The notes under the pieces are model-generated. The model searched no databases. It saw nothing but the letters and a program-made list of their open reading frames with translations, and was not told where the DNA came from. A program made the translations under genes and the position numbers. From Macrolepiota albuminosa (lineage: Eukaryota > Basidiomycota > Agaricomycetes > Agaricales > Agaricaceae): a stretch of 64,000 nucleotides of DNA. The first letter of the stretch is position 1, and every line of letters begins with the position of its first letter. The stretch is taken from positions 992,001 to 1,056,000 of the forward strand of contig JAMWFC010000032.1 of NCBI GenBank assembly GCA_027475525.1, given 5' to 3'. This document shows positions 33,457 to 47,653 of the stretch, in pieces.

Positions 33457-36400
33457 TCAGCGTCTTGATCTTTCCCGTTGGAGACCATATCCAGGGTGAG
33501 GGCGATGATGTCTCAATACAGGTTCGTCAAGGTCTCCGTACTGCGGGGCCCTCGACTGGGCCTCCAACGTTCTCACGGGCATCGAAGGACTTGAAGTTGA
33601 CTGTAAGGATCGTTTTGGGATGGGTGGCATCTGGCGGTACGAAACCTTCTGAGCTGCAGTCTGTGGCGGAGGTTCATCTTGATTTCCATTCGCCGAGGGT
33701 CCAGGTGCCGATGGCGACGTCAGTGCCGGCGTTGATGCTGATATATCCTTGAACTGGTTTGGATCTACGTTCGTTCTGGATTGATCGATCGAAGGTACAC
33801 TTATACTGGGCTTCATCTGGTGCGGCGGTTTATCCGTCTTCATCGCAAGCACAGGATTATCCGTTGGTTGAAACGGCGGAATCCCACGCAAAGGACCTTC
33901 GTCACTCGTCCCATTTCCTTCTCCTAAAGACGGAACTGCGGGTATCCGTGGCCGTTGCTGCTGTAAAGGTGACGAAGGTTTTGAAGCATTGGCAGAAGTT
34001 AGAACGGATGTCGCAGGACTTCTGAGGGCATTTCCAATCTGGTCAACTTGCGACTGGAAATTTGCTTCGTGATCTTTTGGCGTTGAAGGCTGAGACTGTT
34101 GAGATGGTTGATGAGACGGTTGACGGGAACGAGGACGCGGATCTACAGTTGACGACGTTTGATCCTGAATTAGTTGCTTTGCTCTTAGGAGTGGACCGAG
34201 TCTGGTCGAGGGAGCTGTAGATGGGATCTGGCACGAGGTTACTAGTGAGTGTTTGGATTCTGGCTTGATGTTGTGGGTGATGTCGCCCCTTCTGTTGGTG
34301 TTGGATCCAGTCGATGATGGTCGAGGCCCGTCAAAGAGCTGAGATGCATGGTGTGATAATGGAGGCCTTGATGTAGGAGCGGATGCAGACGACATGGTTG
34401 GGGGCAGGACGGGTGAAGCGGAGGCTGGGGGTGTGGGCATGTGTTTTCTGACTGGCGGTGCTTCTTTCTGCTGAGAGCCGATTCTCTTGTTCTGTACTGC
34501 AGACATCGTGATGGAACCTGCAGTCATAGAATTTCTGGCCCTGGCTGATGTCGACGGAAGAGTTTTTGAAGGTCTCCCCACCTGTGTCCCGTTTACGCTG
34601 TTCAATGTTGCATATTTGGGTGTCGTCGTAGTCATCTTGGATTTGACTTTGGTCTGTGCTTTACTAACTGAACCAGACACCTTCGTGGCAACGGAAATTG
34701 GCGGGCGAGGAGTAACCGGCGCCTTTGGCGGGTTACGCCTGACCGCGGGGGAGTCGTCGTTGTCGTCATCGTCGTCATCCGAAAATGCGAGGCGTAGTTT
34801 GCGCCGTTTCCTCAACTGAGTGCTGGCTTCAGGTGGATGATCGTCGTCGTCACCCTGGATTGCTCGTTTCCGTTTAGGTGTCGTTTGTGCAGTCTGAGTG
34901 CACTGGGAGACGATGGGAGCACTACGCGTCGGGGTATGTGTAACCGCCAGAGTGCTGACGCTATTGGGGGCTGAAGTCGTAGAAGGCGTGTTGCTAGCGT
35001 TCAAACTTGGCCCCTTAAGTTTGAGAGACAGTACTCGTTCTGTCACGAACGTGAGGAGCTTCTTGTACAACTTCGCCGCCGTTTCAACCACAACTAGCTT
35101 CCTCATCTGCCTCACTGCGTCTGCTAGTTGAGCTACAGAAAGCGTTTTCTTATGCAGATGAATCATCACGCCGGCCATGACAAAGAATTGGGGCTGAATG
35201 TTTTGAAACATGTCTACCAGCTGGGGGTGTCTGTGGATTGAATTGAAGATTTCAATAACGGCCAATACACTGGAACGTAGCTCATCGGTGGGTGCAGTCT
35301 TCAGGTTAAGAAAGGTTTCCACGCGCGGGAGTGTGATCTGAGTAGCCGGAGGCTTTTTAACGATGCACTCTTTGATGATAATTGCCATTTGGCCGAGCAT
35401 GAAGAAGTCTTTGCCCTTTGCTTTCTCCCAGCCCAGGAGTTCACGAAGGCCGATAGACGTGGATCTGTACATTTCTCGAATCAAGTCACCGTTGGGGCCG
35501 TTAACAGCTTTCAAGCGTTCTAATAGGCAAGTCAGCTAAAAAGAGAGAAATTTACTTCAGGACAAAACCGACCGTGAGTCGACAAAGCGACACCATTCTG
35601 GACTCGCTATTGAAATTAGGCGTTAATGACTACATCAGGAGAGGTGTCAGAGACATACCTGGAAAACCTCACGCTCATCGTGCTCTTCTATCTTAGGATA
35701 TTTACAGATTGATATTCGGGAGTTGTCGAACCGCTGTCGCTGTGCTGGAGTAAATGCTGCTCCCTTCTTGCCTGCGGGTACTTTTTCGTACCACATATCA
35801 CGGTTCAGCTGTCTATATTGTCACGAGGTGAGAGTCAACCAAATGCCAAAAGTAAACTCACGAATCTCTATCTTTGATAAAACAAACGAGCGTAAGAGTG
35901 CTGACAATCAAGGAATTTGTATGTCTTACAAGATATCTAACGGAAAAGGTCAGCAATTTATGATCGGACAAGTGGGAACTTCGCACCTTTCCTTCTCTGA
36001 ACCTGCAATTTCTGTCAAGAATCAGTGGGTCTTGGATAACAACTCTGCACGTACTGTTGTATGGCGGTGATTCTCTGTTTACCATCTATACAGACTTTGG
36101 TCTTGACGTCATCAGCTTCGCGTGTCCTTTCAGCTGTACTCAAAGAAAAGGGGTCAATCAGAGAAGAAAACTTGAACATCACAACATACCAAAGACCAGT
36201 GGGAACACAACATAGTTGTTCATCAAGGAATCAATGAGATATCCTTGTTTGGTGTCATCCCAGACCACACCTGTTCCCGCGCATGGATTACAAAGAGGCT
36301 ATCAAAGGATAAAGAAAAGTTACTTCGCTGATATTCCGGGTCAACGTCAATGATCTTGTGTGTAAGCTCGTCTGGGATACCATTGAAACAGTTTTGGATG

Positions 36401-36643
36401 CGGCAAAAATAGATACTTGCAGTAAATCGTCTGAACGGTATCTGGATACAGGTGAGGCTCGTCAAGACGGGGACCAGTTCTGGATTTATTCTTCTCTGTT
36501 TTCTCTGCTTTGGGTTGAGCCAATGGTATTGGTTTTGTGGGCTGAGGTGGCGGTGGCATTGAAACGGTGTGTTTGGATGCTAGGGGTTGCTCATCTTCAG
36601 AATCTTCGATCTCAGTCAAGTCTGACTCGTCGTCATTAATCAT
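33457..36643 (-). CDS. DUF262 (GmrSD N-terminal-like) protein
   Basis: DUF262 is the ParB/Srx-related fold of bacterial GmrSD-type nucleases; fungi have eukaryotic relatives of unknown role. From ATG 36643 the protein has an acidic start (DDESDLTEIEDSEDEQ), then the domain: IIDVDPEYQR, VVWDDTKQGYLIDSLMNNYV, KVCIDGKQRITAIQ (the conserved DGKQR motif), and after several small exons FDNSRISICKY, VFQRVQNGVALSTHERLKAVNG. The domain's C-terminal helices continue to about 35,000. The last ~550 residues are one long exon of Ser/Pro/Thr-rich disordered sequence with basic KRxR patches (about 34,860-34,790), suggesting nuclear location. The join near 36,450 between the acidic start and the domain is unresolved. 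About eight introns were traced. Confidence 0.75.
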
Positions 36644-37389
36644 GATTTCTTGGTGTGGATCGTGTTTTCAGGTCAGCGGACAAGCGTGTGTCGTTGGAGA
36701 CGAGGCCGTCGTGGTTGTGAAAGAAAAGAAAGGCGGACAGTAAAAGAGATCGTCGTCGGAGACACATAAGTTCTTTATTAGTGCCTGGGGGGTCAGCTCA
36801 TTGGTGTAAATTCCGACCCTGCCGAGTAAACATGCAGCTATGTAGACAAGCGGGGTTCTGATCCGTGTTCTGACCCCCCCGATTTTCCTTTCTTGAATTA
36901 ATTACATGTCAGATTTTCCCAAGGGGGTTTCGATGCTACCCCATACGCCCTTTACATACTGGGTCTATCGTGGCGTATCCCTAGGTACGACCATAGCTAT
37001 CACTCTTGTATAGCGTAGGTAGATATCACAAGTAATGACATATGTAGTAACAAGCATGTTTTTTCGGGGAAAAAAATAGAATCCGCTTTCCTTATAATGA
37101 ATAAAGCGCTAATACCATATAGTTCTGCGATGTGTGAGCATCATCTTTGTGATTTGCTTTCTTGGTCATACTAATTAAGAAGCAAAGATCATGTAGCATA
37201 AAAGCTCTGATAAGGGTCTAAATAGCCGCCAAAGACCGGATCTGGATCGACAACCTCTTCTGGTGCAGAAAAAGGAGCATTTTTCCGTCGCGCGTCGTCT
37301 TTGAGAGTGTCCGGGGTCTTGGCGCATTTCGGTGATGGCCGAAAACCAAGTTAGAACACGCGACACGCGTTGGTCGCTTGCTTGTCGCG
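36644..37389. promoter_or_regulatory. Divergent intergenic region DUF262 / SMC2
   Basis: A 746-bp region between two divergent start codons. It contains AT-rich tracts and no supported gene, and it should hold both promoters. I see no clear element that I would name. Confidence 0.4.
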
Positions 37390-40300
37390 ATGAGGATCGA
37401 GGAATTAATCCTAGAAGGTCATCCATTTCTTCTATCCAGCTGCTTATAATGACTGAAGTTACTCTTAGGATTCAAGTCTTACCCTGTTCGCACCCAAATC
37501 ACAGGATGGGATCCATCGTTTAACGCGATCACAGGTCTCAATGGCTCAGGCAAATCCAACATTCTCGACGCGATTTGCTTCGTCTTGGGCATAACCAACA
37601 TGCAGACTGTGCGTATACTGGCTAATTTGACCCTACGCGCACGACTAGACCCCGTTTTGAATTAGATGCGCGCTTCGAATCAACAAGACTTGATATACAA
37701 GCGTGGACAGGCTGGTATCGCCAAGGCCAGCGTTACCATTGTATTCGACAATTCCGACAAGTCTAAGAGTCCGGAAGGATACTCTGACTGCAAACAGATA
37801 ACCGTGACGCGTCAGGTACGAACAGTTCTGCTTTCCTGTATTTCAACTTTTGACTGGGACCCGCAGATTGCACTACCGAACGTTTCCAAGTATCTCTGCA
37901 ATGGACACAAATCCACCCAGCAAGCCATCCATTCGCTTTTCCAATCTGTCCAACTCAACATCAACAACCCCAATTTCGTCATCATGCAAGGTCGCATAAC
38001 CAAGGTGCATTTCAATGCTTCCTTGCACAGCTGTAGAGAATAACTCGCTCAATCAGGTGCTCAACATGCGTCCACAAGAGATTCTAGGGATGGTCGAGGA
38101 AGCCGCCGGAACGCGTATGTTTGAGGACCGAAAAGATAAGGCAATCAAAACGATGGCTAAGAAGGATAAACGCGTCCAAGAGATTCTTTCACTCCTCCGC
38201 GAAGAAATAACGCCGAAGCTTGAAAAGCTACGAACTGAAAAGCGCTCTTTCATTGCATATCAGAAGTCTGTTTCCGAACTTGAAAAAATTGGACGGCTGT
38301 TGCGCGCATCAGAGTGGACAGAGTCACAAGAGAAAGTGGCAAAAAAAGAACAGGAGATTGAAGAGAAAAAGGCAGAGATTGAGACGGTGAATCAAAGGAA
38401 GAAGAAGGCGCAGAGGGAGAGTGAGGCGGCAGAAAAGGATATGGAGGCTGTAACGAAGAAACGTGATGCGGAGATTGCCAAAGGTGGGAAGATGAAGAAG
38501 CTGGAAGAGGAAGTACAGGAGCTTGCCAAGGCTGCATATAAGACGAAGACGCAGGCGGAGATAAAGGAAGGAACGATTAAGGATGAGGAGGGAAGTATCA
38601 ATTCACTTACTGACGAGCTGAACGCGGTGCGTGACCAGTCTTTACGAATGCCCTGCATGTGTCTTATCTTATTGTAGCTCCAAGCTTCTCAGACGGAGAA
38701 AAGGTCTCAGCTCGAGACTTTGAACGCGTCTTTTGAGACGGTGGACCAGGAATACAAGGCATCTTCGAACAAACTAGCTACAGCAGAAGAACTCTTACAA
38801 ACTCTCCTTACCGGTCTTTCGTCAGGCAAAGCCACCACCTCTGGTGGCGGATACATGGGTCAACTGGCTGCAGCCAAAGGACGTATCGCTCAGGGACAAG
38901 CTGAAGAGGAACAAGCCAAGGTTAAACTTGGTATGAGCGAGAAGGAGCTTAAAGCGCTTGACGCCCGTTGGAAGGAGGTTGAGCGCGATGCGAGTGATGG
39001 GAAGAAGAATCTTGAAGCAAAGAAGGCCGCTGTCGAAGACTGCAGGAAGAGGTTAGCGAAGTGTGGTTGGGATGAGGAGAAGGAGAGGGCTGGTGAAGAG
39101 AGGTTGGGGATTGCAAAAGCTGCTGTTCGTAACCTCATGGAAGTGCGTCCTTTTTTTCTTCATTTTAATGAATGACAAGGTGACATGGATTTGACAGGAA
39201 CACGAACGCGTCAAACAAACTTTAGGACCACTTGACTTCGAATATTCGGACCCTTATCCAAATTTTGACAGAAGGAAAGTGAAAGGCAAAGCCGCAACAC
39301 TTATCTACCTGGACAAGGATAATTACAACAAGTCGACCGCGTTGGAGATCGCTGCTGGTGCAAAATTGTACCAAGTTGTTGTTGAAAATGAGAAGGTTGG
39401 AAGTGACATCCTTAAGAACGGAAAACTCAAGAAACGCGTAACGCTCATTCCGCTCAACAAGATCTCGACCTACAAACTCTCTGCCAAGGTATCGGTTTCT
39501 CGATAGAATCTCTCTTTTTTTCTTCTAACTCACTGGGTTCAATAGCAATTGGATGCTGCCCAGCACCTAGCACCAGGTAAAGTCCGCCCCGCCCTCTCAC
39601 TCGTCACCTACGAAGATGAAGTTGCCAACGCCATCGCCTACGTCTTTGGCGACAACCTCATCTGCGACGACGCCGAATCCGCCAAGCGCGTGACCTTCTC
39701 CAGAGACGTAGGCGTCCGTTCCATCACTCTCGACGGTGACGTCTATGATCCCTCTGGCACCCTCAGCGGTGGGTCCGCACCGAGCGGCAGTGGGATTCTC
39801 GTGAGGGTGCAGGCGCTGTTGGCAGTAGGTGTTCAGTTGGCAGAAGCGAAGGAGCAGCTTGAGGCGCTGGAGGATGAGGCGAGGAAGGGAATGAAAGTTA
39901 GGGAGGGGTGGAAGCAGCTGTCGAGGGAACTGGAGATGAAAGCGCATGAAGCGAAGTTGATGGAGCAGCAAATTGAGGGGAGTAACGCCGCTCTTGTGAG
40001 TTCGAAATTTGCTTTCTTCCTGTTTTGTGATGTCTTAGAGATTATTCACTTCCGACAGATTGGAACGCAGGTGGAGGATCTGAAGCAGACGATCGAGAAT
40101 CTCAAAGCAGCTGTGAAGGCGGCTAAGGATAAGGTATCAGAGGCGCAAGATGAGTGCAAGAAGCTCGAACGTGACATGGCCGAGTTCAAGAATAATAAGG
40201 AAGGCAAGACCGAAGAGCTCAAAGTGCGTTCTCTTTTCGTTTCTCCTGTGTTACTATCATTGTGTTAGTTGAGTAATATTTGACATCACTTGCTCTTTAG

Positions 40301-41889
40301 AAAGATATCTCGAAACAGAAATCGGCTCTACAGAAGCAAGCTGTGATTGTCAAGACACAACAGAAGGAGGTACAGACTGCAAAGCTTGAGCTTGGTATGT
40401 CGTCGCGTCGACAGTTCTTTCATGGGAGAACTGATGTTGGACTCGCGTGATTCATAGAACAAATCGAACAAGATATCGAAACTTCAATTAATGCGCTACA
40501 AGAAGCCAAGGCCGGCGTGACGAAGCTTCATCGCGATCTGGAGAAGCTGAAGAGCGAAGTTGCCGCGAGCGAGGTACGAAAAAACAGTCTATTTTTTGAT
40601 GCGTTGTTACTGAAATCTATTCATATTCGGTCTCTAACTTCTTTAGGCTGCACACGCCAAGGCGGAGAAGAAGCTCCAGGAGGAGCGCGCGACGCTATCT
40701 CGGTTCGATAATGAGTTAAAGGAACTTGCAAACGTTATCAAGGAGAAGAAGCAGGCGGTTTCCCAGGCCGAGCTTGATATCAAGAGCCATGAGCATACGG
40801 TCCAGGTCCTGGGCAAGGAAAAGGCGACTGCAGCTAATACAGTTGCCAACCTGGAAAAACAGTACGAGTGGATTGCGGAAGACAAGGAGTACGCCGCTTG
40901 TTTCTTCCGAACATTCTCAAAACTGATGGTCCATGGATCTTAGCCAATTCGGAAAAGAAGGCACGCCGTATCATTTCGCTGGGCAGGACATTGGGAGGCT
41001 TAGGGAGAAAGCGAAGGAATTGGAGGAGTCGCAGAAGGGGATGAAGAAGAAGGTTAACCCGAAGGTCATGAACATGATCGACAAGTGGGTGCCTCTTTTA
41101 TTTGAATACCAATTTTGATGCCTAATGATGCATTAATTTAATCCAGTGTCGAGAAGCGCGAGGCTGATCTTCAGAAAATGTTGTCAACCGTAATGAAGGA
41201 CAAGGAGAAGATCGAGGAAACTATTGAGGAGCTCGACCGATACAAACGGGACGCTTTACAGAAGACATGGGAAAAGGTCGATGGGTGCGTCCGCTACCTC
41301 CCTATACCATTGACTTGTTCTTCTCATATATCGAAATAGTGACTTTGGCGGTATTTTTGCGGAACTTCTTCCCGGGAATTTTGCCAAACTGCAACCGCCT
41401 GAGGGACAGGACCTTATGACCGGGCTTGAAGTCAAAGTGCAGCTCGGCTCTGTTTGGAAGCAGAGCTTGACAGAGTTAAGCGGTGGTCAGAGGTTTGGCG
41501 TCATTTCCCCCCTTCTGAGTAATTTTTGTATCTAAATATTGGCTGCTGACAGGTCACTCATTGCTCTATCGCTTATCATGGCTTTACTTCAGTTCAAGCC
41601 TGCGCCCATGTACATTCTAGACGAGATTGACGCGGCTTTAGACCTTTCCCATACGCAGCACATCGGGCAGCTCTTCAGGACGCGGTTCAAGGGGTCACAA
41701 TTCATTGTCGTGTCACTCAAAGAAGGTTTGTTTACAAACGCGAACGTGCTCTTCCGAACGAGATTCCGCGACGGGACGTCGATTGTGGAGAGGACCGCTC
41801 ATAGGTCAGCGTCATCATTGTATGATGATGAGCGTGACGGCAACGAGAACGACCGGACACGGCGGAGAAAGACTGGCAGTGGCTCATAG
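37390..41889 (+). CDS. SMC2: Condensin subunit SMC2
   Basis: SMC2 pairs with SMC4 to form the ATPase core of condensin, which compacts chromosomes in mitosis. ATG 37390 gives [20 protein letters not shown] across the first intron, then Walker A in [19 protein letters not shown]. The N-terminal head continues with [19 protein letters not shown] and [13 protein letters not shown]. Long coiled coils flank a hinge (about 39,200-39,780) with GGGYMGQLA before it and [16 protein letters not shown] after it. The C-terminal head shows the ABC signature [16 protein letters not shown], split by an intron, and Walker [22 protein letters not shown]. About 15 introns are present, and the protein is close to the usual ~1,200 aa. 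The tail is short and basic. The conserved [11 protein letters not shown] stretch is restored by removing a 50-nt intron near 40,890. Confidence 0.95.
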
Positions 41890-43758
41890 TCTTTTGGATA
41901 ATCTTTGCTATTCCGTTTTTATTTATGTGATTTGTGCTACTCTGCTAATCTTGTAATATTACTGCAACCCCTTGCATATGTGTATATGGATTAAGCTTGC
42001 CATTCTATCCACGTCATATTCCTGCCAAACTTGTCCTCCAGGCTCAAACCCAGCTCAACACAACCTATGATGCCACGAGGCTTCATGCAATGAATCACAA
42101 ACAAATTGCGATGGCGTCTCTAGTGTAAGGCTGTATCACGAATTTGCTGGGTAAGCGGTAGATGATTTGGGCTCGTGGCTGATACGGTGGATGAGGAGGG
42201 GTACGAAGACGCGGTCGAAATGTAGTGATATGGATCAATTTCTTCAGTTATCCATGGTCTCACTGCATAACAATCGTTACAGCCATCGCGACACATGCTA
42301 GACAAACATATGGCGAGAGCCGTTCACCTGTAGTCTCGAATTAGGAAAAGAAAGACTCAAGTATCTCGTTTAAGTTATACCTATTCGTGCAGACATGAAG
42401 AACAATCCGAGGAATCTGAAGTTACATTAGGACATAAGTGAAGGATGATGAGATTGGAACTTGCCCCTGTTTGTTTCTATCTATGAGCCGTGGTGCAACG
42501 GCGCGCACATATGTGCATGTGCATATGGTCAATAATATAACCAACAGTAGTGACTGGAAATTGAAAAGAGCCGACTGCGAACAAAGTATAAACAATGATT
42601 TTCTAATAATCCAACATAGTTGGTGCATACCATTGAACCCAGTGACTGCTGTTTGCGCCCAGACGGCTAAGGCCCGAGTGAACAAAAGGATGCGTGGCCA
42701 CGAGTCACGACGTGTGTTCATCAAACCAGTCCATTCCTGGAATCAGAGGCCATCGCCATCCGAATTCAACTTGTGCAAATCCATGGGTGACATGCTACAT
42801 ATTCAATATTCAATGTTTATCTTGCCGGTCGCCCCACACCCTTATGCTTCTCATCGACCCTAACGAATGTTAGTCGTCCTTCGGAGATATGGCCTCTATA
42901 TCTCTCCATATGGGAGCATTTGCGTTCTCTCTTCGATGGTCACTGGACTCAATTGTTGGTCAATAGTATTGAAGTGTCCTCATGTCCTTTACTCCTTTTC
43001 AACTCAAAAAATTACACTCAGCATTTTTCGAGCGCTTGATTGACAGGAATTGAAGCGGAAAGCCACAAGGTTCCGATCGGGTCTTGTGATAATCAAAATA
43101 TGGAGGAAAACGATCACATGGTAAGGACATGAATGTCGTCAGTGAACAAAGTCGATTGTAAAAAATCACATCTTTGGATCGAAATTATGGCGTTTACGGA
43201 GACTGAAGAGGACACTCATAACATATAGTAGGTATGATTTCGTAAGGCCGCCTTATCGTTAGTATTGACGCAACCGTGCGCTCAATTAAAACTGATAAAC
43301 AGGTGGTGACCCATTTTCACCTGCTCCCGTGCAATCCGCCAAAGCAAAATAGTATCCTTTCACCCTATCCCTTTGTTATGTTCAAGTTTGTCAAGGCCCA
43401 TGATAATATTATCTGCACTTTAATTGCTTTTGTGTGTCCAAAGTGTGGTCAACGGAGATGGATCAACTTACGGCCTTCTGTCTATCAATCTCTATCTTCT
43501 CCTTGTTCACCGGCCATTTCACCGGCCATTCACGGGCGACGTATTGTATCCTTGTTCCATGTGGTTGACTCTATCTATCTTTTCGCTTCTTCTCGGTAGA
43601 ATGGCGCCCGAACTGATCGCTAGCCACGCTAACGATATCATATGTGTTAACCGGTTATCTCTCAATCGACATGTGGATGTCTAACAAACTACTTCAAGGG
43701 CAAGAGGGGTGAAGGTTTCTTATGACCCTCGACTGCTTCTACTTTTCTGTACTTGGCC
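41890..43758. other. Intergenic, no supported gene
   Basis: About 1.9 kb upstream of the OPT transporter. Overlapping open frames on the two strands at 42422-42863 are long but show no domain and no splice partners. The region may include regulatory sequence for the transporter. Confidence 0.45.
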
Positions 43759-46713
43759 ATGTTCAATACTAAGTCAGTCAAGGAGGTAGACGAAGAGAAG
43801 GTCGTCAACGAAGGTACTTCTTGCTGCATGTTCATTCCATGTACGTTTACTCACCTGGCGCTTCAGCTGAGGTTGCGGCAGCCCTCTCCGACTTCGATGA
43901 CCCTAATATAGACAAGAATGCTGCCGCACAAGGTATATTCGAGGATGATTCTCCCTATCCCGAAGTCCGTTCTGCGGTCGCGAATACTGATGACCCCGAC
44001 ATTCCTGTCTCGACAATTCGCTCCTGGTTTCTCGGTATCTGCTGCGCCATTCTCATTCCGGTAGGATCCCTTAAATCATGCTGAGCTTCAACAACTCACG
44101 CACATTGATCTTCAGGGCCTGAACCAATTCTTCTACATGCGCTACCCTTCGGTCATTGTCACCGGTGTATGTATCCTGCGATGTCGTTCAAGTCACCAAC
44201 ACTGACTCATTGTGCATTCAGGTCGTTGCTCTATTGATAACTTTCCCCATTGGCAGAGCATGGGCTGGAATACTCCCTAACTGGAAGATCTTCGGAGTCT
44301 CCCTCAACCCAGGTCCTTTCTCGATCAAGGAACATGTGCTCATCACTATAATGGCTACTGTCGGGTACCAGAGTGCCTACGCCACGGATATCGTTTCCGT
44401 ACAACGTGTATATTACAACCAAATTTTCAGTTTTGGCTGTACGTTACACGAACCACTCGGGGATTTGTCCCAACCCTTACTGACCCTTTTTCTTCACCTA
44501 GATAAGTGGATGCTTGTCATGTCCACTCAGCTCATTGGATTCTCAATCGGTGGCGTTGCCCGCCGCTTCCTTGTACAGCCTCCTTCTATGAGTAAGTGTT
44601 CATGCTCATATTTATCCTTCTTTCTTTCACCGCTCACGTATTTGTGTCTGAAGTCTGGCCTAGCAACCTTGTCACCTGCGCTCTTTTCAATACCCTCCAT
44701 GCACAAAACTACGCCGGTATGGGAAATCGTGGCGGTATTTCCCGCGAAAGGTTTTTCTTGTACGCCTTCCTCGGATCAGCTATCTGGTATGTTTTTCCGG
44801 GATACCTGTTCACGGCACTCTCCTACTTTTCCTGGGTGTGCTGGATTGCTCCAAACAACATTGCCGTCAATCAGATGTTCGGTTACGTTCATGGTCTGGG
44901 TATGAGTCTCATTACCTTCGACTGGGCGCAGATTGCATATATCGGCTCCCCGCTTGCTACTCCTTGGTGGGCCGAGGCTAACATTGCGGTTGGCTTCACG
45001 TTCTTCTTCTGGATTCTCACGCCTGCACTCTATTATACCAACGCATGGTACAGCGAATACCTCCCGTAAGTCGAATCGTAATTTGTCTCAGGCAAAGTTG
45101 GCCCTGAATTCTCTCCTAGCATCTCTTCACGTACCTCTTTTGACAACACTGGCAACACCTACAACGTCTCTAGAATTATTAATGCCGATACCACGTTCAA
45201 CCAGGAAGCATATTCTGCTTACAGCCCGTTATACCTCTCTACGACTTTCGCCATCTCCTACGGTCTCTCATTTGCCTCTATCACAGCCACATTAATGCAC
45301 GCATTCCTGTATTTCCGCAAGCAAATCTGGACCCAGGCCCGCCGTGCCATGCATGAGCAACCAGATATTCATGCTCGTCTCATGTCTCGCTATCCTCAGG
45401 TGCCGCAATGGTGGTACATTGTCATTTTCCGTGAGTCTCTGAGTATTCTATTTTGCGACGATTTATACTGAGTTTCAACAGTGACAATGTTCGTATTCGG
45501 TGTTGTCTCTATTGAGGTTTGGGAGACCAAATTCCCTGTGTAGGTCTCTATGTTCTAACGATGACCGAGGCTGACTCTTTTAACAGCCAATACTTCATCC
45601 TTGCTCTTGTAATCGCTTTCGTCTATATCATCCCAATTGGCATGATTCAGGCTATTACCAACCAGCAAGTCGGATTGAACGTCATTACGGAACTGATTAT
45701 TGGATATGCCCTCCCCGGTCACCCAGTCGCCATGATGTTGTTCAAGACTTGGGGTTATATTACCATGGCTCAGGCCCTGCAATTCACTTCTGACTTTAAG
45801 CTCGGCCACTACATGAAGGTCCCGCCTCGTATCATGTTCTTGGCTCAGGTTATTGCGACCGTCATTGCAGGAACTGTGCAGCTTGGAGTCCAGTCGTGGA
45901 TGTTCACCAACATTCCCGACCTCTGCAGTCTTGATCAGAAGGATGGCTTCATCTGTCCCGGTACTCAGGTGTTTGGAACAGCTAGTATAATCTGGGGTGT
46001 CATTGGACCTGCACGTCAGTTCTCAAAGGGTCAAATCTATTACGGCAAGTTTCATCATTATTTTTCGCTACGCATCGAACTAACTTTGCACATGCAGCTC
46101 TAACGTTCTTCTTCCTCATTGGCGCCATCTGCCCTGCCGTTGCTTATGTCCTGACACGTAAATTCCCCAACGGCATCATGCGATATGTCAAGCAAGTCCA
46201 TCCATACTAGCCTCCGCGCCGCGAGTCTTATACTGATTCAATACATACAGCTTTCCCGTCATTTTCTCTGGAACTGGCTACATTCCACCTGCAAGCGCTG
46301 TCAACTACGTTCCTTGGACCATCGTCGGATTCATCTTCCAATATATCATGCGTCGCCGTCATTTCTCGTGGTGGACAAAATACAATTACGTTCTGTCGGC
46401 TGCATTGGACGCTGGTGTCGCAGTGTCTGCTGTACTCATCTTTTTCTGCTTGCAGTTCCCGAGGGACGGTACTATCGGTATAAACAATATCCAGACTTGG
46501 TGGGGCAATTCGTAAGTCCAGCCTACTGGGAAGGTTTTTGCTAGAAATAATCTCCGATTATAGTGTGTATGCCAACACTGCAGATGCATTAGGCACACCG
46601 ATGAAGCCCATCCCTGATGGCGATTTCTTTGGGTGCGTTTAATTTAAAGATCACTTTTGTGTTGTCGAGATTTTTACTAACTCCTGCCTCTTAGTCCAAG
46701 GACCTGGCAATAA
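43759..46713 (+). CDS. OPT-family oligopeptide transporter
   Basis: OPT transporters are proton-coupled plasma-membrane carriers of small peptides (and in some branches glutathione or metal chelates). ATG 43759 begins a soluble acidic N terminus, followed by about 14-16 membrane spans. The two family signatures are visible: NPGPFSIKEHVLI and GHYMKVPPRIMF (the KIPPR-type motif). Other conserved parts are QQVGLNVITELIIGYALPG, the loop with CSLDQKDGFICPGTQVFGTASIIWGVIGP, and IPPASAVNYVPWTIVGFIFQ. It ends with PDGDFFGPRTWQ and TAA at 46711-46713. About twelve short introns interrupt it; the first (after N-E, 43814-43866) leaves a short first exon. Length, about 750-800 aa, is normal. The exact substrate cannot be read from sequence. 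Confidence 0.93.
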
Positions 46714-47653
46714 ATTAATTTAGTTACAATTTTCAATCAGACCTTATCCTCGGTATAAGTCTCCGTATCTCTCGTGTAGTATTAGTAATGAATTCAAGAG
46801 AACTTCTTATCTTGCTCATGTAGTCGAAGTATACGATACGTGTAGGTTGATTCACTGAGCCGAGCAGTCATGAGTGTCAATCATTTATTTCAACTGCCTA
46901 GCAATTTGAAGGACTGCAAGTATTTCCTTGATTCGCAAGTGCCTATAGCGAACTCTCGCTTCCTCCTTGGGTCGCTGCACCGCTGCAATTAATTTTGCTA
47001 CTTCTGATCAAGAGCGATACCTATAGGCGTTCCTGCCCGATCAAACTTTGATCATCTCACACCTCACTCTTACAGTTCTGCTGGCTTATCGTTATATAGC
47101 TCAGGTGGGTTTTTCGGGGTCAGTCTCTTCTTGTCTACAGTTTTCGACAGTTGTTTACAGTTTTCAGCAGTTTGTGGTGGGTTTTTAGACTGTTTTCTTT
47201 TCCCCGGTCTGTCTCGGATTTGAGGCAGACGTATCAGTATATGTGTCACACATTTTAACTACTACTATATACACAGATTCACAATTCAATTGAAATAACT
47301 TCTGTTGCTGATTCACTAAAAACATACAAGGTTTCTGTCATGACCCCCACCCTACTCTGGCACAGCTTCCTGATCACACACCCTGTCCGCCATCATGCAC
47401 ACCACTCCTGCTACCATGCGCATCGACCTCATTAATACATGTTCACACTCAGGGTTTTGAAAAAGTTCTCAGGAACAGAGGAAAATGGTAGATGGTAATA
47501 TTTTTAAAAATAACACGGGGCTATGATATGATTAATGTGATTGGAGCTCATTAGAGACAAGCTGTTTTCGCCATCGTCTGAAATCGGACTATATGTAGGG
47601 TATATCTCTTTCCCTTTCCTTCCCAGTAGTGAACAACGTGCTAGTATCGACCC
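46714..47653. other. Intergenic, no supported gene
   Basis: About 0.9 kb between the OPT stop and the small minus-strand gene. It contains short repeated CAGTTTTC/CAGTTTG strings near 47,130-47,180 but no supported gene. Confidence 0.5.

Noticed and set aside
42422..42863. Long overlapping open frames on both strands
   Set aside because: Neither frame shows a known domain, splice partners or a believable start context. The overlap suggests chance openness.
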